Below, in pieces: positions 27,147-36,535 of a DNA stretch of 64,000 bases. The notes beneath the pieces were generated by a model. It was not told where the DNA came from and made no database searches. It saw only the letters and a program-made list of their open reading frames with translations. The DNA is from Sphingobacteriaceae bacterium (GTDB lineage Bacteria > Bacteroidota > Bacteroidia > B-17B0 > Aurantibacillaceae): the NCBI GenBank assembly GCA_016709575.1, contig JADJMM010000012.1, positions 116,273-180,272 of the forward strand, given 5' to 3'. The position numbers were made by a program, and so were the translations under genes. Numbering within the stretch: position 1 is the first letter of the stretch; every line of letters starts with the position of its first letter.

Positions 27147-29964
27147 ATGAATACTGAAAAGCCGAAGAAAAGTTTGTTTAAACGTATATTAAAATGGACA
27201 GGAATTACCTTCCTTTTATTAATCATTTTAATTATTGTTGCTCCGTTTATTTTTAAAGATAAAATCATTGCTTTAGTAAAAGAAGAAGCCAATAAAAATC
27301 TTAACGCAAAAGTAGATTTTGGGGAGTTTGATTTAACTTTAATCAGCACCTTTCCTGATTTTCATTTCGTAATTAATAACGTTAGTGTTATTGGTGTGAA
27401 TGAATTTGAAGGCGATACTTTAGCTTTCATTTCACAACTAAGTACAAACATTAATTTAAAAAGTGTTATTGCAGGTGATAAATACCAAGTTAATTCTTTG
27501 GTAATCGATAAAGCCAGAATTTTAGGAAAGGTTTTAAGTAACGGAAAAGCCAATTGGGATATAGCTAAACCAAGTGCTGATACTACAGCGGCAGCACCAA
27601 GTGAACCAACAAAATTCGCGCTTAAATTAAAGAAATTAAAAATTTCGGATACGTATATTGTGTATGACGACCAACAAGGTAGTATGTACGGAAAATTAGA
27701 AGGCTTTAATTACGAATTAGCCGGTGATTTTACCCAAGATGTTTTTGTAATGGAAAACTTATTGGAAATTGCTAAAACCACTTTCAACATGGGTGGAGTA
27801 GGTTATTTAACCAATGTACACATCAAATCGAAAGCTGATTTAGATATGGACATGACTGCTATGAAATTTAAGTTCAAGGAAAATGAATTCAGCTTAAATG
27901 ATTTGACTTTAGGTTTTGATGGTGAATTAGCTATGCCAAAAGATGATATTGACATGAATATCACTTTTAAAGCAAAGCAAACCGAGTTTAAATCTATTTT
28001 ATCTTTAATTCCAAGTGTATACTCAAAAGATTTTGCTAGTGTTCAAACCAAAGGAAAATTAGCTTTGAACGGATATGCTAAAGGAACTTATAACGATAAA
28101 ACTTATCCGGCTTTTGGTATTGATTTAAGTATTGCTGATGCAATGTTTAAATATCCATCATTACCAAAATCAGTAAACAATATTGATATTGATGTAAAAG
28201 TTCAAAATCCTACTGGAGTTTTAGATGCAACTACTATCGATGTAAATAAATTTCATTTAGAAATGGCAGGTAATCCTATTAACATTACAGCACATGTAAA
28301 AACCCCAATTTCTGATCCGGATATTAAGGCTGAAATAAAGGCATTAATAGTTTTAGCTTCAGTTAAAGAATTCATTCCAATGGAAGTGGGTGATGAAATG
28401 AACGGAACTATTAAAGCGGATATCGCAATGGCCGGACGATTAAGCGCCATCGAAAAACAACAATACGAAAACTTTAAAGCTTCAGGTGCATTAGAAATTA
28501 TGCAAATGAAATACAAAACTGCTTCATTGCCTTACGAAGTGTTATTAAACTCCATGAATTTAAATTTCACTAATCAATTTGTAGAGTTAGTAGGCTTTGA
28601 TGTTAAAATGGGTAATACCGATTTACAAGCTAAAGGTAAAATCGAAAACTTTTTGCAATATGTATTTAAAGACGATTTAATTAAAGGTGCATTTACAGTG
28701 ACCGGTAATTTAATTGACTTAAACCAATTAATGGGACCAGAAACAACAGAAACAGCAGCAGCGACTCCAAGCACAGTGGCAACATCTACAGCTGCAGCAA
28801 GTGTAGTAGAAGTGCCGGGGAATATAGATTTCATGTTAAATGCAAAATTCGGAAAAGTGCTTTACACTAATTTGGTACTTGATAATTTAAGTGGTGGTAT
28901 TTTGGTGAAAGAGAAAAAGGTTGACATGACTAATTTAAAGATGGGTATTTTAGGAGGAGGAATTGGCATGAGCGGTTATTATGAAACCACCAACCCCAAA
29001 AAACCTACAGCTAATCTGGATTTAGATTTAACGAATTTCGATATACAAACAACGTTTAACACATTTAATTCTATTAAGAAATTGGCGCCTATTGGTCAGT
29101 ATGCAAAAGGAATGTTCTCTGCTCATATTGAAGATTTCAAAATGGCATTGAATGATAAAATGGAACCGGATTTAAATACTGCAACTTGTAATGGTAAATT
29201 AAAAACCAATAAAGTTAGCGTTGGCGGTTACGAACCGTTTAATAAACTAGGTGACGCTCTAAAAATTAAAGAATTGAAAAATCTTGAATTCTCCAATATG
29301 GATATTGGTTTTGAGATGAAAGATGGTCGTGAAAACAGAACCATTTGATGTGAAAGTAAATCAAATCAATACTAACATTAGTGGAAGTACAGGTTTAGAT
29401 CAAACGATTGATTACAAATGGAAAATGGATATTCCACGTTCTATGTTTGGTAAAGAAGCTAACACCGCAGTTAATGGCTTATTAGCTCAAGCAAATGCTG
29501 CTGCCGGAACAAATATAAGTATGAGTGAGAAGATTAAAGTTACAATCAACTTTGGTGGTACAGTTACTAATCCTACACTTAAAACAGGTTTAAAAGATGA
29601 TGGCGGAAAATCGACTACTGAAGCGGTGAAAGATCAGGTAGTAACTGCAGTTGCTGATAAAGCCAACGAAGAAGCGCAGAAAATATTAGATGACGCCAAA
29701 GCTCAAGTAGAAAAAATAAAAGCAGAAACGCAAGTGCAAGTTGACAAACTAAAAGCTGAAGGTTATGCTAATGCAGATAGATTAGTAGAAGAAGCAAAAA
29801 ATCCAATTGCAAAAATCGCTGCTAAAAAAGCTGCTGAAGTAGCTAAGAAGGAAGTTGACAAGCAAGCGCAAAAAGTAGTTGATGAAAGCGAAGTTCGTTG
29901 TCAGAAAATATTAGACGACGCTAAGAAAAAATCGGAAGAGACAGCTAATAAGAATAAGAAGTAA
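27147..29964 (+). CDS. AsmA-like inner-membrane-anchored protein, frameshifted
   Basis: This protein of about 938 residues has one N-terminal membrane segment (ITFLLLIILIIVAPFIF) and the AsmA N-terminal signature NLNAKVDFGEFDLTLISTFP. Repeated beta-strand units follow and an Ala/Lys/Glu-rich coiled coil closes it (VEKIKAETQVQVDKLKAEGY). AsmA proteins span the periplasm and are linked to lipid transport and outer-membrane balance. The frame breaks near 29328: the dinucleotide GT appears lost from CGTGTGAAAAC, since KDGR should be followed by VKTEPFDVKVNQIN. Confidence 0.8.
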
Positions 29965-31255
29965 TGTTCTTTCAAGACGAAAGCAATTCAATACTATTTT
30001 TCAATTTCATTATTGGGATTGCTTTTTCGCAAATAAATCTTGATTCTTTAAGCAGAGAGTTGGACAATTTGGCTGTGGATACGTCTTCCATTAATTACCA
30101 AATCCGTACAGGTTTACAATTCAGGAAAATTAATTTGGATGCTTCTGTACGTTGCTTTAAATCAGCTGTAGCGAATTCAAAAAAATAGATAATAAGTATT
30201 TCATCTCGAAATCCGCAGTTTGTTTGGGTGCGAATTATAATTTGTTGGGGGATTTTGGTAGTGCCGCCGAAAGTTTGATTCTTTCTTTAAAATTTGCAGA
30301 GGAAATAAATGATACGGCCTTAATTACAAAATGCCTGCTTACCATTGGCAATATGTATTCTTATAGCCAACAAACTAAAATGGCAAAGGGAATGTACTTA
30401 AAGGCTCTAAAAATTCGGAAGCGGCAGGCAATGAATTAGAGCGAGCCACCATATTAAATAATTTGGGCGCATTAACTTATCGCGAGAGTAATTTAGATCC
30501 TGCGGGGATGCGAATCGGTTTCTTATTTTCTTAAGGCTTTAAATATTGTAGAAAAAACAGGTAATAAGGAAGAATTAATTACAAAGTATAATAATTTAGG
30601 CTTAGTGTATTGCGATATGCAAAAAAACGATTCGGCTTTATATTACCTGAATAAAGCAAAACAACTTATTGATTTAAATAGTAATTCCGACGATTTAGTT
30701 ACTTATTATAGTTATTTGGGAAGAATTTATGTAAGTATGAAAGAATATAGTTTGGCGGAGATTAACTACACAGCTTCATTGAACGAAGCGGTGAAACTAA
30801 ATAATCAGGAGTGGGTGTATGAAGCTTATCTTTCTTTGGCCGGAATGTATGAAGAGATGGGAAATTTTGAAAGAGCCTTTACCTATTACCGTAAATATAG
30901 TTTATTGAAAGATTCGGTGATAAATGAATCTAATTTTGCTATTGCCTCTGACATTAAAAATAAATTTGAGAGAGAGAAGAAAGAGGTAGAATTTAATCAG
31001 CTAAAAGCAGAGCAATCGAAACAAAAAATATTTAATATCGCGTTGATACTTGTTTCAATTTTGACGGTTATTTCCGGTATTATGATGTACAGCCGTTTTA
31101 AAATTAAATCAGTATCTGAAAGCAAACTTAAAATTCAAAATGATATTATCAGTCAAAAAAATAAAGACATCACCGACAGTATTAATTACGCCCGTAAGAT
31201 TCAGCAATCCGCACTTCCTCAAGAAAAATATATTGAAAGGGAATTAAAAAGTTAA
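29964..31255 (+). pseudogene. TPR protein with SpoIIE-phosphatase-type linker, truncated and frameshifted
   Basis: A signal peptide (IIGIAFSQINLDSL) is followed by about seven TPR-like repeats, a membrane segment (IFNIALILVSILTVISGIMM) and the linker KDITDSINYARKIQQSALP. In many Bacteroidota proteins that linker leads straight into a SpoIIE/PP2C phosphatase domain. Here it stops within 12 residues, at the outer end of the cassette array (attC end at 31267). Three further frame breaks lie near 30186 (A run), 30412 and 30510. The truncation may be real while the small indels are probably read errors. Confidence 0.7.
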
Positions 31256-31266
31256 AAGGGTAGGAA

Positions 31267-31392
31267 GTAACGGTTTGCGGCTTTGCGTTTTGGCGGATTA
31301 GATGCACTAACCTGTCTATAAGCAGACTGTTTATTAAATGCACTACTGTTCATATTCGCACTTCCCCGCCATAACGCAAAGGTGCTGTTACC
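31267..31392 (-). repeat. Integron-type attC site d (end of the right array)
   Basis: Read on the - strand it starts CAGGTAAC, then CACCTTTGCGTTATGGCGG, and ends CCGCCAAAACGCAAAG, then GTTACTTCC. The arms pair over about 30 bp. The R'' box GCAGGTAAC is the reverse complement of the first bases of its own cassette (GTTACCTGC at 33167-33159). The remnant of the TPR gene begins within 12 bases beyond it. Confidence 0.8.
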
Positions 31393-31406
31393 TGCTGGTG
31401 TTCTTG

Positions 31407-32024
31407 TCATACTGTTTGTTTCTGTTTATGCTCTTCACAGTCAATTCGTAATTCTGTGTCGGAAAGTTTAGAATTAAGTAGTCCGCAAAAATGTTCTTGT
31501 CCGTTTTTGTTTGATTTGTAAAAGTGGCAAGTAAAACACATTCTCTGAATAGTAATAATTCCTGATTTGTTTAAATGATGAATGATGTCTAACAAACTTA
31601 ACAATAAATTTTCTTTGTCTGTTGAATGTAGTCTGTCAATAGGAACTTGAATTTGTTTTGCAAACAAAGATGTCTGTTCCGCTATGTCTTTGCCTTTTTT
31701 GGTTAAGTGAATTATATAGCTTCTTGTGTCGTGTTGCTCATATTCTTTTTTAATGAGTTGTTTTTGTTCAAGAGTTTTGATTGTATCGCTGATAGTTGCT
31801 TTTGTCATATTAAACTCGTCCGCCAAGTAACTCACTTTCTTTTTTTCGTCAGAGTGATGTAATAAGAAGATTAACACTTGCACTTGAATTGGACTTAGTG
31901 AAAATTCTTTACTCTCATTCCAAAGCAAAACTCTAAATGCTTGCGAAACCCTTTCAAGTGAAGCAACAATTTTACTTTCAATACTTGAATTTTGATGCTC
32001 CAAGTCAAACGCTGATTTTTTCAT
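31407..32024 (-). CDS. MarR family regulator with a Cys-rich C-terminus (cassette d)
   Basis: This 205-residue protein has a winged HTH of the MarR type (FSLSPIQVQVLIFLLHH, KATISDTIKTLEQKQLIKKE, DTRSYIIHLTKKG). A C-terminal extension carries four Cys and a His set (RMCFTCHFYKSNKNGQEHFC and RIDCEEH), which could hold zinc or sense oxidants. It is the last gene of a four-gene operon in the cassette. Palindromes in both promoters of that operon are the likely operators. The start overlaps the upstream stop (ATGA). Confidence 0.85.
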   Translation of the reverse strand: MKKSAFDLEHQNSSIESKIVASLERVSQAFRVLLWNESKEFSLSPIQVQVLIFLLHHSDEKKKVSYLADEFNMTKATISDTIKTLEQKQLIKKEYEQHDTRSYIIHLTKKGKDIAEQTSLFAKQIQVPIDRLHSTDKENLLLSLLDIIHHLNKSGIITIQRMCFTCHFYKSNKNGQEHFCGLLNSKLSDTELRIDCEEHKQKQTV

Positions 32025-32376
32025 ATTGCAATATTTTTAGCCACATAGACCCAAGCCCTTTTTCCAGAATCAAATGTTTCCAGTATTCTATGGTATTGAC
32101 TTACCTCGTATTTGTCGGTTTCGATAAGTTCCTTGTCTGTAATTTCAAAAAGCATTCCTTCGATAAAATCACCGTCATCTTCTGATTTTATAGCTATTGG
32201 ATGATATTCAGTTGACTTTTAGCAAGTACATCTGAATCAGTGATTTGTATTTTTTCAATTTTATAGCTGGTCAGTCTATCTGCCTCTCCTATAAGGAGCC
32301 GACCGTAATTTTCTTGCTGAACTTTCTCTAACTGTAAAGTACCGTAAGAAAAGAGTAAGTGTATAGTTTCTTTCAT
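32021..32376 (-). CDS. Gamma-glutamylcyclotransferase-like (AIG2/GGCT) protein, frameshifted (cassette d)
   Basis: The N-terminus HLLFSYGTLQLEKVQQENYG is the GGCT/AIG2 signature. The frame stops at 32194, but the C-terminal part (YHPIAIKSEDDGDFIEGMLF, ELIETDKYEV, RAWVYVAKN) continues in another frame to TGA at 32021-32023. A lost A in AGTCAACTG explains the break. The joined protein is about 118 residues, normal for the family. These enzymes act on gamma-glutamyl peptides such as glutathione-like thiols. It overlaps both neighbours by four bases. Confidence 0.75.
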
Positions 32377-32717
32377 TCACAATTTTCCATTTCAATGATG
32401 AAATAGCCTTTTTTGTTAATTGCTTCTTCCCAATTAGGTCTTACAGTTTCAACGTGGCAAAATCTACATTCTTTTGATGTCAAAGGTTGCCCTTCTTGTC
32501 CTTTTGATTTTAAATAATCCTTACCGTAATTGTAGATTACGGTTGTGTCTTTTATGCTTTCAGGTGCAAGAATGTCAAAGTGCATAATTGCTCCGTCTTT
32601 CTTTGTTACATAGGTGTCCCAAACTGCTACTTTCATTTTATTAGGTTTTGACTTTTTTGTTTGGCTAAAAACTTGAAAACAGATTAATAGCAAAACAATA
32701 TTTAAAGATAATTTCAT
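32373..32717 (-). CDS. DUF2024 family protein with an added signal peptide (cassette d)
   Basis: The core starts MKVAVWDTYVTKKDGAIMHF and includes CRFCHVETVRPNWEEAI, the DUF2024 pattern. Known members are short cytosolic proteins starting at that Met. Here 27 residues with a hydrophobic stretch precede it (LSLNIVLLLICFQVFSQ), which looks like a cleaved signal. A promoter 26 bases upstream supports the longer start at 32717. The CRFCH motif may bind metal or act as a redox pair. Function unknown. Confidence 0.7.
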   Translation of the reverse strand: MKLSLNIVLLLICFQVFSQTKKSKPNKMKVAVWDTYVTKKDGAIMHFDILAPESIKDTTVIYNYGKDYLKSKGQEGQPLTSKECRFCHVETVRPNWEEAINKKGYFIIEMENCE

Positions 32718-32742
32718 TTTTTGTTTAATTAAAAATGCCCCA

Positions 32743-32775
32743 CAAAGGTAGTTGTCCTAACTTTGTGGAGCAAAA
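32743..32775 (-). promoter_or_regulatory. Promoter with MarR-like half palindrome ahead of the DUF2024 gene
   Basis: On the - strand: TTTTG (32775-32771), a 20-base spacer, then TACCTTTG (32750-32743), a full Bacteroidota promoter. The spacer ends AGTTAGGACAAC, similar in sequence and position to the operator of the other cassette promoter. An outer pair CCACAAAG/CTTTGTGG could also form a hairpin over this stretch. Confidence 0.6.
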
Positions 32776-32779
32776 TATT

Positions 32780-33013
32780 TTACCCTTTTACGTCTGCCAT
32801 TGAGGCACCAAAGTTGATGTGTAGTACATTTCCGTTTGGTGTCACCAAAGCCGGAACTGATTTTACACCTGCTTTTTCGGCTTCGTTAATTCTTGATTTG
32901 TCGTTACCGAAGTGAACAACATCTACATTGTTCGCACCTAAAAGGTTAATGATGTCGTGCTCTGCACTAACGCAAACAGGACAACCTGCATGATAGAAAA
33001 CTGATTTACTCAT
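32780..33013 (-). CDS. Small thioredoxin/glutaredoxin-like protein (cassette d)
   Basis: This 77-residue protein has the redox motif FYHAGCPVCVSAEHDII (C-P-V-C) and the cis-Pro segment VKSVPALVTPNGNVLHINFG. These give a minimal thioredoxin fold that would reduce or carry disulfides in the cytoplasm. It is the first gene of the cassette operon. A MarR-type regulator, a GGCT-like gene and a DUF2024 gene follow, which suggests a thiol-stress role by context. Confidence 0.8.
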   Translation of the reverse strand: MSKSVFYHAGCPVCVSAEHDIINLLGANNVDVVHFGNDKSRINEAEKAGVKSVPALVTPNGNVLHINFGASMADVKG

Positions 33014-33052
33014 TTTTTATGAATTTAAATTGTTATGACATTATTGTCGGTA

Positions 33053-33084
33053 CAAATATAGTTAGGAATCCTAACTTGCCAAAA
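33053..33084 (-). promoter_or_regulatory. Cassette promoter with a 17-bp MarR-type operator
   Basis: On the - strand: TTTTG (33084-33080), 19 bases, then TATATTTG (33060-33053), a near-perfect Bacteroidota promoter 40 bases ahead of the thioredoxin-like gene. The palindrome AGTTAGGAATCCTAACT (33060-33076, + strand) fills the spacer, so a bound dimer would block RNA polymerase. The MarR gene at the end of the same operon is the likely partner. Confidence 0.75.
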
Positions 33085-33161
33085 TAAAAGTTTTCAACAC
33101 CTCTTTTTTGTCAAAAATTATTGTCGGTTTGATTTGGGAATGTCTGTCTGTTACACTTGCA

Positions 33162-33344
33162 GGTAACGGTTTCACGGTTGGCGATCGGCGGGCTTTGAAA
33201 CACTCAACCGTCTACACCCTAAAACGTTTATTAAAGATACCAAACAAATTTAGCGGCAACAAATAAATTTCCCGAAGGGGCAACTAATTTTGTTCGCCAC
33301 GATGTGCCGTATCTGCCCGCTGGTCGCCACACCGTGTGTTAGGC
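33162..33344 (-). repeat. Integron-type attC site c
   Basis: On the - strand it starts GCCTAAC, then GGTGTGGCGACCAGCGGG, and ends CCCGCCGATCGCCAACC, then GTTACC. The two arms pair over about 28 bp and the loop is long, giving about 183 bp in all. The R'' box CGCCTAAC is the reverse complement of the first bases of its own cassette (GTTAGGC at 34611-34605). This site and the promoter to its right fill the 339-bp space between the flanking genes. Confidence 0.8.
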
Positions 33345-33352
33345 GGCGTATT

Positions 33353-33874
33353 TTACTTCAACATGCGCCAAACCAAGAAAACGACAAGAACAAGTCCTAA
33401 CCCAATTCCTAAATAAGTCAGCGTTTTACTTTCAGATTTTTCCTTTAGTGAACTGTCAACAACTGTTTTTGATTCACTAAATGATTTTTGAAATTGGTAT
33501 TTGGTTGTGATAAACTCACCTGTCTGCTGGTCGTAACCAGTGAAGCCGTTGTCTAAAAGAACATTGGTAATTAATTTAATTTCCTTGTTTATGCCGTCAT
33601 TTTTGTTGCTGTCCCAATAAGGAACTGAAATAGCAATTTGACTGTCAAACATAGAAACTTGATAAGTCTGGAAATTTAATTCAATATAGTTTTTGTCGGC
33701 TTGTTCAAATGCTTCAAACTTTAGTCCTTGCGAACTCAAAGAATTTTTGATGCTTATCATTAATTCTTTAGAAATGTAATGTTCGTCTGAGCTTTTTACT
33801 TCGCTTTCAAGAATGTTGTCTACGTTGTCCACGGAAAGAGCTTTGCTTTTTATAAAATATATATCGTAACTCAT
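33353..33874 (-). CDS. Hypothetical tail-anchored protein (cassette c)
   Basis: This 173-residue protein starts MSYDIYFIKSKALSVDNVDN, has an alpha/beta soluble part, a Ser/Lys-rich linker and one C-terminal membrane segment (LTYLGIGLGLVLVVFLVW) ending RMLK. The topology suggests a cytoplasmic domain anchored by its tail. No family is recognised. It is the second gene of cassette c, 8 bases after the previous gene. Confidence 0.6.
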   Translation of the reverse strand: MSYDIYFIKSKALSVDNVDNILESEVKSSDEHYISKELMISIKNSLSSQGLKFEAFEQADKNYIELNFQTYQVSMFDSQIAISVPYWDSNKNDGINKEIKLITNVLLDNGFTGYDQQTGEFITTKYQFQKSFSESKTVVDSSLKEKSESKTLTYLGIGLGLVLVVFLVWRMLK

Positions 33875-33882
33875 ATTGTTTT

Positions 33883-34583
33883 TTAAATGACGGTTCCAAG
33901 AACTCTGTTGTTATATTTATTAGATTCTGTCCATTCGTCATACAATCTTTGTAAGTTGTTGCTTTTATCTAACCACTCAACCAATTCTTTTTTATCAGAT
34001 TTAGAAATAGAACCAGATACTAAAATTGATTAAATCAATTTTCTTTGTGTACTATTCCATATTTCGACTGAAGGCATATTTATTTTCGCAAATTCTTCCC
34101 TTGAGTTCTTTTTAGAAGATGAAAATGCGGTTCTCCATGTTCATTTCTTCCAGCTCCATCAGTACTGCCACCTCTTACGTCTATGTAGAAAGAAGAAAGC
34201 TCGTGAGGTTCATTCATTCGCCTAAAAGCTACAAATATTACATCAGGACCTAATTCTCGAGGAGTGCTTGATATTTCTGGTTCTTTAGTGTTTGGTTCCA
34301 GAGTAAATGATATTGTTACTCCGGATTTAATAATCTCCCATCCTTTTGTGATGGCAATTATTCCAAAAAATGTACCAAGCGGAGCATCTTCATAACCCTT
34401 AACAGTTAAAAATGTATAGTCACTCGTACGAAAATATTGGTAAACAATTCCCTCAATCTCTGGAAAATCTTTGGAAGCAAAACGATAGCCCAAGAGAGTC
34501 GGTGATTCGTAATATAATATTCCGAACAAAGTCTGATGTTTATCGTCAGCTTTAAAGTCTGTCGTAACTAAAACCTTTTCCAT
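33883..34583 (-). CDS. Hypothetical protein with DUF4160-like C-terminus, broken (cassette c)
   Basis: The first 167 residues end with NEHGEPHFHLLKR, which resembles the HG-x-P-HFHV motif of DUF4160. The frame stops at 34080, but with one more A in the A run near 34084 it continues KINMPSVEIWNSTQRKLI, then a stop (in-frame TAA near 34031), then SKSDKKELVEWLDKSNNLQ and LYDEWTE. That helix-plus-Trp ending is typical of DUF4160-type proteins, so I read one gene of about 233 residues with two breaks. Some DUF4160 genes sit in toxin-antitoxin pairs; no partner is evident here. Confidence 0.5.
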
Positions 34584-34604
34584 ATTACAATGTCAAAATA
34601 TGCT

Positions 34605-34737
34605 GCCTAACGGTTTTGGGCTTGGCGAAGGTGGGGATTAAAAAGTACTAAAGTTCAAATTTGGCACAAATGCTAATAGAAAGTACAAATGTTCAGCCTA
34701 GCACTAAAGCCACACTTTTGCGAAACCCATGTTGGCA
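34605..34737 (-). repeat. Integron-type attC site b
   Basis: On the - strand it starts TTGCCAAC, then ATGGGTTTCGCAAAAGTGTG, and ends CCCCACCTTCGCCAAGCCC, then GTTAGGC, the classical attC core. The arms pair with a few bulges over about 30 bp. The R'' box TTGCCAAC is the reverse complement of the first bases of its own cassette (GTTGGCA at 35321-35315). Confidence 0.85.
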
Positions 34738-34750
34738 ATAGGTTTTATTT

Positions 34751-35251
34751 TTAGCTTTCCATTGTCATATAGTCTAATTCTCCGTACTCGTCTGTGTTTA
34801 TCACAACCAAATAATTTGTAATTTTTTCTCCAATTGAGTAATCAAAAATTGCAAAATTATCTTCACTCGTTGGGTAAAGTCCAACTCTGACTAGTTTTAA
34901 TTTTGTCAATAGTTGTTGTTCAGGTTCTGTTGTCATGTCGTCAAAGTTTATAAGTGTTGAAAGTTCATCTTTACCAACTTCTTCAAGGTGGTGTTCTAAG
35001 TAAAATTTTACAGTATCACCGTCTTCGTCATTATAGTCATCGAGTATATAGGTCTTGTTTAATTTGTCAAATTTGTCAACGTTTTCAATGAAGTTTTTTA
35101 CTTTGTCCATTGTTAATGTGTCAATGGTTTTAGTTTCAAAATTTAGGTCTATTTGAATTTGATTTCCGTTGAACTCAATTTCAACATCATAATATTCTTC
35201 CAAATTTTCTGTTGGTAAATTTCCGAAATGTGGTAAAGTGTATTCTGCCAT
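34751..35251 (-). CDS. DUF2004 family protein (cassette b)
   Basis: This 166-residue acidic protein starts AEYTLPHFGNLPTENLEEYY and contains YNDEDGDTVKFYLEHHLEEV and VRVGLYPTSEDNFAIFDYSI, the DUF2004 pattern. The family is of unknown function and often appears in mobile or accessory regions. It is the only gene of cassette b, starting 70 bases after the crossover point. Confidence 0.75.
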   Translation of the reverse strand: MAEYTLPHFGNLPTENLEEYYDVEIEFNGNQIQIDLNFETKTIDTLTMDKVKNFIENVDKFDKLNKTYILDDYNDEDGDTVKFYLEHHLEEVGKDELSTLINFDDMTTEPEQQLLTKLKLVRVGLYPTSEDNFAIFDYSIGEKITNYLVVINTDEYGELDYMTMES

Positions 35252-35315
35252 CTTTGTTATTTTTAATTATTCTTGATTGTTGTTTGTCAATTTCGTGTCG
35301 TTCTCTAAACTTACT

Positions 35316-35430
35316 GCCAACGTTTTGCAGCTACAACTTGTGCCGCTGTCCGTGAAGTTAAATGTACGAAAGTCCGGACATATTTAAAAGACCGAGATGC
35401 GCGGCATAAGTTGTAGGTGCTGTTAGCGGT
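35316..35430 (-). repeat. Integron-type attC site a
   Basis: On the - strand it starts CCGCTAAC, then CACCTACAACTTATGCCGC, and ends GCGGCACAAGTTGTAGCTG, then GTTGGC. CTACAACTTGTGCCGC pairs with its partner with one mismatch. The R'' box AACCGCTAAC is the reverse complement of the first bases of its own cassette (GTTAGCGGT at 36536-36528). Confidence 0.85.
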
Positions 35431-35447
35431 TGTAAGCGCCACACAGT

Positions 35448-36478
35448 TTATGCACAGTATTTTCGTGCAAGATTTACAATTCGTCCAGCACTATATTTGT
35501 CAGCATGTATGTAGTCCTTACTTACCAATTCGTTAACAAATGCACTTACAGTCATAATGTCCGGCATTTTACCTTTTCGCTTTAAATAAGCCTCTTGGAA
35601 ACTTGTCCGATACAACTTAAGTTTTATATTAGCCATTATTGTCACCATTTCATGGACAGCTTTAACAACAGTGTTTTTGTCACTTTTGGTTATGGTGATT
35701 TCATCCTTGTCAAGAATAGTTTTTCTGTCAATGAGTTTTTCCAGGCCAAGAAAACTGTTTCCTTTTTTATTTAGAACATCTTTTTTGTAGTAGAAGAAAA
35801 TTGAAATACCATTGATAAAATAGCAATGCGGTTTCGTTTTGTCTTTGTTATAAAAACAAACCTTGTTTTAGGATACAAAGTGTTGTCAAAATATGAAATG
35901 CCAAGCTTATGGGTGTTTAATAAGTCTGCGTGCTTTTTTTAGTTAGCAACGATTTCAATCTCGTCAAGAGATAACACGTTTTTTAAAATAGTGGAGAGCT
36001 TACTTAGGATTGATTCGTGCAATATATAGTTGTTATATTTGGATTCGCCTAAACGCCATACAATAGAATAAAAAAATGCTTTCAGTAACAAAGAGTCTGT
36101 TTCATCCAGTTCAAGGGAGGAGCTTGCTCCACCATTTAGCTGCGAAACTTTAGGGACGATTGATTTAGCGTAAAGAGATTCAAGTCGTCCCAATTTCTTT
36201 TCGCATGTAGTACAAATTAAGTTGTCTATGGTGAAAGGATTGTCATTTTGTTCAATTTCCTTTTCGGTCATTTCCCGACCAAGCAATTCTTCGATTTTGT
36301 CACCAATTAACTCTCGTCCGAAATAAAACTGAACTGCCCCTGTAGAAGTCAAGTCAAATGTTACATCCTTTTCAGTTCTTTTCTTTTCGTCTGGAGTTAC
36401 CATTGATTTAATTAACGAAAATGGAATAATATGTGAGTTGTCTTGGTCGGCAGGATTATTACAAAGTTTGCAGGTCAT
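35448..36478 (-). CDS. HNH-like zinc-knuckle protein, broken (cassette a)
   Basis: The N-terminal 179 residues hold C-x2-C (CKLC, residues 3-6), SHIIP (His16) and a second C-x2-C (ICTTCEKK), the HNH-type zinc knuckle of many accessory nucleases. A TAA at 35939-35941 ends the frame, but the same frame stays open for some 35 codons (KKHADLLNTHKLGISYF...). After one indel near 35840 it runs on (YFINGISIFFYYKKDVLNKK) to the stop at 35448. I read this as one gene of about 340 residues with two breaks. It could instead be two genes. A DNA- or RNA-cutting role is inferred from the knuckle. Confidence 0.5.
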
Positions 36479-36535
36479 ACTTTATTTGTCTGTGATTATT
36501 TTGTCAGGCGGAATGTCCGCGCTTATTACCGCTAA

